A stretch of 10,404 nt of DNA from Bacteroidota bacterium (GTDB lineage Bacteria; Bacteroidota; Bacteroidia; UBA8524), in contig DQHT01000136.1 in NCBI GenBank assembly GCA_003531115.1, positions 7,398-17,801 of the forward strand, read 5' to 3'. The translations under genes and the position numbers were made by a program. Each line of letters opens with the position of its first letter. Positions within the stretch are counted from its first letter, which is position 1. Shown here one piece after another: positions 1 to 5,500 of the stretch. The notes below the pieces were generated by a model, which was given only the letters and a program-made list of their open reading frames with translations, had not been told where the DNA came from and ran no database searches.

Positions 1-707
1 CGGTGGCCATAGCTCCATATTTCGGGTTTGGCACCGGCAGTTCCAACGAAAGGATTGTCGGTGGGAATTGTGCCGTCGTCTTTAATACGGATCAGTTTAC
101 CCAAATGATTGCCGAGATTCTGAGCCTCTTCCTTCGCAATATACCTTTCACCCAAACCAAAATAGAGGTCAGAGCCGACAATTTGCATGCGGCACCCAAA
201 ATGGCCACCTCCCGACATCCCCGGGTCGGTCTGGAAAAGTAACTGAAGGTCAGTAAGAACAGTGCCGTTTATCTTTGCCCGTGAAATTGCCGTGCCCACT
301 CCGCCATTTCCCTGCGCGGAATAAGCGAAATAGATCCATCCATTGGTTTTGTAGTCGGGATGCACCAATACGTCGAGCAATCCACCCTGGCCTCCCTTTT
401 CAATGGCCGGTAATCCGGTAATTTCCTTGTGGGTACCGGCTTTCAGGTCGACGATATAAAGTTTGCCTACTTTATCTGTAATGATCATCTCCTGACTGTT
501 AAGAAAATCGATACCCCAAATTATGGTAAATCCACTCGCCACAGTATCCAGATAAAATTTAAGGTTTTCGGAGGTTTCGATATAAGCCCCCGGAGGTATC
601 TCCGTTCCCGGATCGTGAACCTCAACCTTTTTGCAACGGCTCAGGGAGCAGATCAGCGGTAATGCCACAAGTAGGAAAAGTGCAAAATAGATTCCCCGGA
701 TTTTCAT
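1..707 (-). CDS. PQQ-dependent sugar dehydrogenase family protein, exported, 3' end beyond window
   Basis: The first 235 codons run from an ATG at 707 off the left edge. Residues 1-20 are a hydrophobic export signal. The CKK at 25-27 resembles the start of a Bacteroidota lipoprotein, but Arg precedes the Cys, so the lipobox is poor and lipidation is uncertain. The mature part matches the soluble aldose sugar dehydrogenase (GSDH/YliI-like) beta-propeller family: QGGLLDVLVHPDY at 107-119, HFGCR at 169-173, a GER segment at 186-188, NHLGKLIRI near 200, and SYGH at 232-235 just before the edge, where the family usually reads YGHRNPQG. Known members oxidise aldoses in the periplasm using PQQ and pass electrons to the respiratory chain. 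The substrate cannot be told here. AAAGG abuts the ATG, too close for a normal Shine-Dalgarno. The family assignment is solid; the cofactor is inferred. Confidence 0.85.
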   Translation of the reverse strand, partial: MKIRGIYFALFLLVALPLICSLSRCKKVEVHDPGTEIPPGAYIETSENLKFYLDTVASGFTIIWGIDFLNSQEMIITDKVGKLYIVDLKAGTHKEITGLPAIEKGGQGGLLDVLVHPDYKTNGWIYFAYSAQGNGGVGTAISRAKINGTVLTDLQLLFQTDPGMSGGGHFGCRMQIVGSDLYFGLGERYIAKEEAQNLGNHLGKLIRIKDDGTIPTDNPFVGTAGAKPEIWSYGH

Positions 708-822
708 CCTTTAAAGTTCCATAAAAGAAATGAATTGAGCAACCGTGACAATTTGTTGTGCTTTCATGTAGGTTCACCCGACCTCCTCCGCTTACCGGAA
801 TACGTGTAAATCTTTGTTTTGG

Positions 823-830
823 CAAAGCTA
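823..830 (-). promoter_or_regulatory. Bacteroidota -7 promoter box for the sugar dehydrogenase gene
   Basis: On the minus strand this reads TAGCTTTG, an exact match to TAnnTTTG. It would start transcription near 816 and give a leader of about 109 nt. I see no TTG at the usual spacing for the -33 element. The 10-mer GTAGCTTTGC around it recurs exactly upstream of the SQR-like gene (2373-2382), which supports both calls. Confidence 0.4.
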
Positions 831-858
831 CGGCGGTTAAAAATTGGGTGAAAAAACC

Positions 859-866
859 TATTTTTG
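859..866 (+). promoter_or_regulatory. Bacteroidota -7 promoter box for tRNA-Arg
   Basis: TATTTTTG matches TAnnTTTG and ends 10 bases before the first base of the tRNA, which is the expected place for a -7 box of a tRNA gene. The only nearby TTG (844-846) leaves 12 bp, shorter than the usual 17-23 bp. The -33 element is therefore weak or absent. Confidence 0.45.
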
Positions 867-876
867 CAACTTCTTT

Positions 877-948
877 GGTCCCGTAGTTCAACGGATAGAA
901 TAAGCGTTTCCTAAACACTAGATATGGGTTCGATTCCCGTCGGGACTA
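877..948 (+). tRNA. tRNA-Arg, anticodon CCU
   Basis: The 72 bases fold as a cloverleaf. The acceptor is GGTCCCG (877-883) with CGGGACT (941-947), including a terminal G-U. The D stem is GTTC (886-889) with GAAT (898-901). The anticodon stem is 903-907 with 915-919, around the loop TTCCTAA. The T stem is ATGGG (924-928) with CCCGT (936-940), around TTCGATT. The anticodon CCT is at 910-912, so the tRNA reads AGG. An A follows GG in the D loop and the discriminator is A948, both in line with known Arg identity elements. CCA is not encoded. The anticodon stem has one C-A mismatch (905/917), and the D stem has a G-U (886/901). Known role: decoding the rare AGG codon. Confidence 0.9.
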
Positions 949-1054
949 CAGTGAAGCAGAGAAGGCTTAAGGGTTTTTGCCCTTAAGCCTTCTCGATTTT
1001 ACCAGAGTATTGTGGAATTGCGTTTTCTCACTTCGTCTTCTCGCTTCACTGTAG
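946..1054. repeat. Nested inverted repeat enclosing the post-tRNA hairpin
   Basis: The left arm at 946-964 (starting CTACAGTGAAGC) and the right arm at 1037-1054 (ending GCTTCACTGTAG) are inverted copies. They pair over 18 bp with one extra A at 958. The left arm includes the last three bases of the tRNA, and its GAGAAG (959-964) is shared with the inner 15-bp hairpin, so the inner and outer stems partly exclude each other. Just before the right arm, TCTCACTTCGTCT and TCTCGCTTCACT form an imperfect short tandem repeat (1026-1050). The rest of the 949-1132 gap shows no gene. Confidence 0.75.
959..1000 (+). terminator. Strong hairpin terminator after tRNA-Arg
   Basis: Bases 959-973 and 980-994 form a perfect 15-bp stem closed by a 6-base loop (974-979). 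GATTTT follows at 995-1000. It begins 10 bases after the tRNA ends, fitting a 3' terminator or processing signal for the plus-strand transcript. The T tract is short (four Ts), so it may be only moderately efficient as an intrinsic terminator. On the minus strand it lies 138 bases past the SQR-like stop but lacks a following T run in that direction. Confidence 0.65.
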
Positions 1055-1132
1055 ACCAACGAGGGAGGAAGACCAAGGGGTCAAACAAGATGGGTCTTTA
1101 ACCTGCAAAAAAAGCAGCAAAGGAATGCGGTT

Positions 1133-2332
1133 CTAAGGAAGACCAGCATAACCATGCCTCATTTTCCAAAGGAAATACTTCTCAAGCAGCACCTTTCCAA
1201 AATCATTAAAGACATTGGGAAGCATGATGGCGAATGCTCTTGGCTTGAATAAGTGATTGGAAAAAATGAGCACTTCTTTTCTGCCTGCATCCATGACGCA
1301 CAGTCCGGGTATCTGTCCCCAGGTCTTTTCGATCAGTTTTGTATTTCCCTTGATGCTGCGCACCACATTTTCTGCTACTATTTTTCCGGTTTCATCACTC
1401 GGATAACCTGTTTTAGGCACTCCAAAAGCTATTTCTCCCTGTTTAAAGGGTGCAGCTACATTCACGGCCAGTCCTGCTACCCAAACATTATCGAACTGCT
1501 GATGCCTGTACGATGGCAATACATCGATAAATCCATTGGATGCGGCAGCCAATCCGGGGGATTGTGTTATCAAATCTACTCCCAGAAAGGAAGGCATGAG
1601 CATCGTAAATTTAGAAGGGAGCCGTTCCCCGGTACTCAGTATCACCTCGTCTTTTTTCACTTCCGAAACACCCACATTTGTGCGGTAATGGATATTGAAC
1701 ATTTTCATAAAGCTTTTCAGCATCGTTTCTCCCAGGGGCATGCCGTCGATTCCGAAATGACCGAGATAAGGTTCAGGGGTAACCCAGTATAGATCTACTT
1801 TCTTCCTTATTTTTTGTTCTCTCAGCCACTTCTCAATATTGAAAAGAAATTCATAAGCCGCGCCCATGCAACCTGCTGACTGGGTGGCACCGATCACAAT
1901 GGCTCCCGGGTCTTTTTTAAATGTCTCCAGCTTCTCCCTTGTTTTCATCGCCCCATCGGGAGTGCCGATATAATAACCATGTTCTCTTACTCCGGGGGCA
2001 ATATCGTAATTCACTTTGGGACCTGTTGCGATAATCAGGTGGTCGTATTCGAAGGTCCCATCCTGGGTGTGTACGACGCGGGCAAGCGGGTCAATTTTTT
2101 CTGCCACGGTTTTTACGAATTTTACGCCGCGCTTTTCGAGCACCGGCCTCCGCGGAATAGTGATGTCTTTGATTTCCCTTCGTTTGGTCGGAACCCATAT
2201 CAGCGAAGGAACGAAGAGAAAATTATCGCTCCTGTCGATCAACAGCACTTCCGCCTTGTCTTTCAATTTTCGTTTAATCTGGATAGCTGCAGTAAATCCT
2301 GCGAAGTTTCCACCGATAACAACTACTTTCAT
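1133..2332 (-). CDS. Sulfide:quinone oxidoreductase-like FAD/NAD(P)-binding flavoprotein
   Basis: This 399-residue protein starts with a Rossmann dinucleotide-binding motif (VVVIGGNFAG, residues 3-12), with an acidic D33 closing the fold and LIIATGPK at 99-106, as in the two-dinucleotide-binding flavoprotein family. SQR hallmarks are SAGCMGAAYEF (Cys155), AFGVPKTGYPSDE near 302-314, and GLCVMDAG (Cys345). The C-terminal basic/aromatic helix EKYFLWKMRHG fits the membrane-associating tail of SQRs. Known members oxidise sulfide to polysulfide or sulfur and reduce quinone on the membrane face. The first of the three cysteines of classical SQR (near residue 107-115) is absent, as in several SQR subtypes and relatives, so the sulfide activity is inferred. 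No Shine-Dalgarno is visible before the ATG. The gene stands alone, with the tRNA region downstream and a divergent surface-protein gene upstream. Confidence 0.85.
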   Translation of the reverse strand: MKVVVIGGNFAGFTAAIQIKRKLKDKAEVLLIDRSDNFLFVPSLIWVPTKRREIKDITIPRRPVLEKRGVKFVKTVAEKIDPLARVVHTQDGTFEYDHLIIATGPKVNYDIAPGVREHGYYIGTPDGAMKTREKLETFKKDPGAIVIGATQSAGCMGAAYEFLFNIEKWLREQKIRKKVDLYWVTPEPYLGHFGIDGMPLGETMLKSFMKMFNIHYRTNVGVSEVKKDEVILSTGERLPSKFTMLMPSFLGVDLITQSPGLAAASNGFIDVLPSYRHQQFDNVWVAGLAVNVAAPFKQGEIAFGVPKTGYPSDETGKIVAENVVRSIKGNTKLIEKTWGQIPGLCVMDAGRKEVLIFSNHLFKPRAFAIMLPNVFNDFGKVLLEKYFLWKMRHGYAGLP

Positions 2333-2373
2333 ACGATTATGGCTTTATAAAGTTTGACGAATAAACTCAAAAG

Positions 2374-2381
2374 CAAAGCTA
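2374..2381 (-). promoter_or_regulatory. Bacteroidota -7 promoter box for the SQR-like gene
   Basis: The minus strand reads TAGCTTTG, an exact TAnnTTTG, 41 bases before the ATG. A start near 2367 would give a leader of about 35 nt. A TTG lies upstream at 2395-2397 but with a short 13-bp spacer. The surrounding 10-mer GTAGCTTTGC is the same as at 822-831. Confidence 0.5.
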
Positions 2382-2404
2382 CCTCACGCTAAGTCAACGG
2401 AGAC

Positions 2405-2416
2405 TGACCATGGTCA
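2405..2416. promoter_or_regulatory. Perfect 12-bp palindrome TGACCATGGTCA, candidate operator
   Basis: The sequence equals its own reverse complement over 12 bases. It sits in the divergent region between the SQR-like gene and the giant surface-protein gene, just upstream of the SQR-like -7 box. The size and symmetry suit a dimeric regulator, but no regulator gene is in the window. Binding is inferred only from symmetry and position. Confidence 0.35.
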
Positions 2417-2417
2417 C

Positions 2418-2439
2418 CTGATAAGCTGATTCTTATCAG
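2418..2439. promoter_or_regulatory. Inverted repeat CTGATAAG-N6-CTTATCAG, candidate operator or hairpin
   Basis: Perfect 8-bp arms (2418-2425 and 2432-2439) flank a 6-base spacer. The element begins one base after the neighbouring palindrome. It lies 77 bases before the surface-protein ATG and upstream of its likely promoter, so a DNA-binding site is more plausible than an RNA terminator; no T run follows on either strand. Confidence 0.4.
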
Positions 2440-2471
2440 TTGGCCGTGGGAATATTCTCAAAATTATAGTA

Positions 2472-2479
2472 TATATTCG
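2472..2479 (+). promoter_or_regulatory. Possible -7 box for the giant surface-protein gene
   Basis: TATATTCG matches TAnnTTTG with one mismatch and lies 36 bases before the ATG. No TTG is found at normal spacing; the nearest upstream, at 2440-2442, is 29 bases away. This is the best candidate in the leader, but it is weak. Confidence 0.25.
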
Positions 2480-2515
2480 TTAGTAACTTATTGTAAACCA
2501 CCAAAACCGGCTGTT

Positions 2516-5500
2516 ATGAAAATCAAGTTCTTTGCTTCTTCACGGCTTCTCCTATTGGCCGCAATCTCTTTTCTATACCTGCCTGGCTCGGCACAACTCA
2601 GCGGTAGTTATACCATCAATCCTAGCCAGTCGGCCAGCAATACCAATTATACGAATTGGGCTTCAGCCGTCAGTGACCTTGTGTCGGGATCACGAAGCGA
2701 TGGAGGTACAGCCCAGGGTCCGGGTGTTGGTGGGGCAGTAACCATTACCGTATTTGATACGATTTATAATACTCAGGTAGAGATCGGTGCGATCAATGGA
2801 ACCTCCTCTTCGAATACAGTTACCTTTAAATCAAACGGGGGCGACAGCAGTACATGTGTGCTGCGTTATGCCTCAACCGGCGCAAGCAATACTGATTTTG
2901 TGCTCTTGTTAAACGGCTGCGATTATGTCACTTTTCAGGAAATAGGATTCGAACGTACCGGAACAAATACCTATTCCACAGCAGTCCAATTAAGTGGCGA
3001 CGCGGATTATAACCGTTTTATCCGTTGCCGTATGATCGCCAGGAAAATGCCCAGCAATTCAAGTCTGGGTTTCCAATATGGAATAGGTTCCTGCATCTAC
3101 TTTACCGGCAATGCGGATTATACAGAAATAACAAATTGCCGGCTCACTTATGGCTATAATGGGGTTTACGGCACGCAAAGTTGTACCGGGAACAAAATTT
3201 ACGGTAACCAGATCGATACCAGCGGATCTGCCGGTATTTACATGACTTCGCAAACCGGGCTTGAAATTGTCGGGAATACGTTTAACATTGGCGATTTTGG
3301 TCCCAACCAGGGGCATTATACCTCCTATGGTTTCCGGATCGAAACCTCACCTTCCATGTTCATTTCAGGGAACAAGGTATATATGACGGCCAAAAATGCC
3401 CAGGTCTGTAGGGCAGCGATCATTGCCAGTACCACAAGCACCGCAGCCTCTCCATCGCTGCTCATCAATAATTTTATCATGAACGACGGAGGAACAGGAG
3501 ACTGTACAGGGCTGGCTGTATATGGATGCAATTACCTTGATTTTTACTCCAACAATGTGCTTATCACCAATTCACTGAACGCCGGAGCAGCTTATTACCA
3601 TTATGGCAATTACACCAATTCGTACATAAATCTGGTGAATAACAACCTGGTGAATAAGGGAGGGGGCTTTACCATTAGTGTGCCCGGCACAAATACCGGC
3701 GACCTGGACAAAGTCGATCACAATAATCTTTTCACTACGGGCAGCTATATAGGCAAATGGTCGGGTACAGATTATTCAAATTTCACTTCCTGGAAATCGG
3801 CTTCAGGAAAGGATTCCAATTCCGTTAATTTAGATCCCGGCTATGTGAGTAATCTGGATCTGCACGTTTCGAATGTCGGCATCAACGGCAAAGGACTGCC
3901 GTATTCCGCGGTAACTATTGACATTGACGGTGATACCCGCGATACCAGTTCCCCGGATATTGGTGCCGATGAGTTTTTTCCTGCGACCCTTGATGCCGGT
4001 ATCTCCAATATCGACAGTCCCTCGGTTTTTTGTGCCGGTACCCATCCTGTTAAAGTTTCGTTTACCAATTACGGAACGGATACGATCACCAGCCTGCAGA
4101 TCGACTGGCATATCAATGGAGGCACTCAGAATACCTATAGTTGGTCGGGCTCTGTCGCCCCGGGAACATCCTCATCTTCCATTGCACTTGGCAACCACAC
4201 TTTTGCTTCGAATACAGCTTATACGTTTAAAATCTGGAGCAGAAATCCCAATGGGGGTTCCGATGGTAAGACCCTGAATGATACGCTTATCCAGGTACGC
4301 TATGCAGGGCTTACCGGTACCTACACCATTGGTGATACGAGCATAGCTGACTACAAATCATTTAATGATGCCATAACAGATATGACTGCCAGGGGCATCT
4401 GCGGAGCCGTGACCTTTAATGTTTATCCGGGTGTTTACAACGAACAGATCACCCTGGTTCAACTTTCAGGAATGGGTGCATCACGCCCCTTGGTTTTTCA
4501 GAATATGAATGCCGACAGTACCCTTGTTCGGGTAAGCCTGCCATCAACCACTGCTACCGGAAACAATAATGCGGCAATCCAGTTGAGAGGAGCCGATTAC
4601 GTTAGTTTCAGACGAATCACCTTTGAACGTACGGGAACGAACCCCTATGGCCATGTGGTGCATATTCTCAATGGCGCTACGAACAATACCTTCCAGAGCT
4701 GCCAGATGCGCGGACTTTACACCGGAAGCGCCAACGCCAATGCGGTGAATATCTGGTCAGACCAGGGTGTGGATCATAACAATGCTTTTATCGGTAACTA
4801 CGTTTGCCAGGGAAATGTGAGCATGCTCTATACCGGCACAAGCACCGAAAGTGAAACCGGGACGGTCATTGAAGGGAATGTCTTCGATAGTGCTTATGCC
4901 AATACAGTGCAAATTAGTTATAACAAAGGCGTGGTTATTCGAGGCAATACCTTTGGGAATATCAGTTATGTTACCACAGGAACATTCGATGTCCAGCTAA
5001 ATTTCTGCGACAGCAATATACGCGTAGTCGAAAACCGCTTTAGTGGTACGAATACGAATATTGCTGTTCACCTGGTTGGCTGCCTGGCCGGTTCTTCCTA
5101 CCCGGGAATTATAGCCAATAACTTTATTACCAAAGGCAACGGAAAGGGGATCCTGCTTGAAGGGGTACAACAGCAAAAAATCTATTACAACAGCCTGAAC
5201 TTTACACAGAACAATGCCGCCAATACCGGGATCGAAGTAACGAACGCGGGGTCTTCGGGTATTGAATTTAAAAACAACATCATCACCATGGCCGCAGGCT
5301 ATGTGTTTAATGTTGATGGCCCCACACAGATTGACGCCAGCGATTACAATAACCTGTATACTACGGGCAGCACTTTTGCCATCTGGGGAACGAGCAGTTA
5401 CAGCAGCCTCGCTGCATTTCAGGCTACCGGAATCGACTCCCACTCCCTAGCCGTAAATCCTATTTATTACTCCTCTGTTAATCTCCATGTTAAAAGTCCT

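Noticed and set aside
622..918. A 98-codon open frame on the minus strand over the region upstream of the sugar dehydrogenase
   Set aside because: It runs antisense through the tRNA gene and out of frame over the dehydrogenase start. The tRNA fold and the dehydrogenase family match explain the region better.
877..1054. tRNA-associated attachment site for an integrative element
   Set aside because: The repeated sequence after the tRNA is inverted, not a direct copy of the tRNA 3' end, and no integrase is in the window.
1026..1110. Possible fragment of a small protein gene (plus strand, reading through the right repeat arm)
   Set aside because: No start codon or convincing family motif. The stretch is mostly repeat-like and could be non-coding.
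4997..5443. Long antisense open frame (148 codons) inside the surface-protein gene
   Set aside because: It lies wholly within a strongly supported coding frame, has no recognisable domain, and long shadow frames are expected in repetitive Gly/Asn-rich coding DNA.
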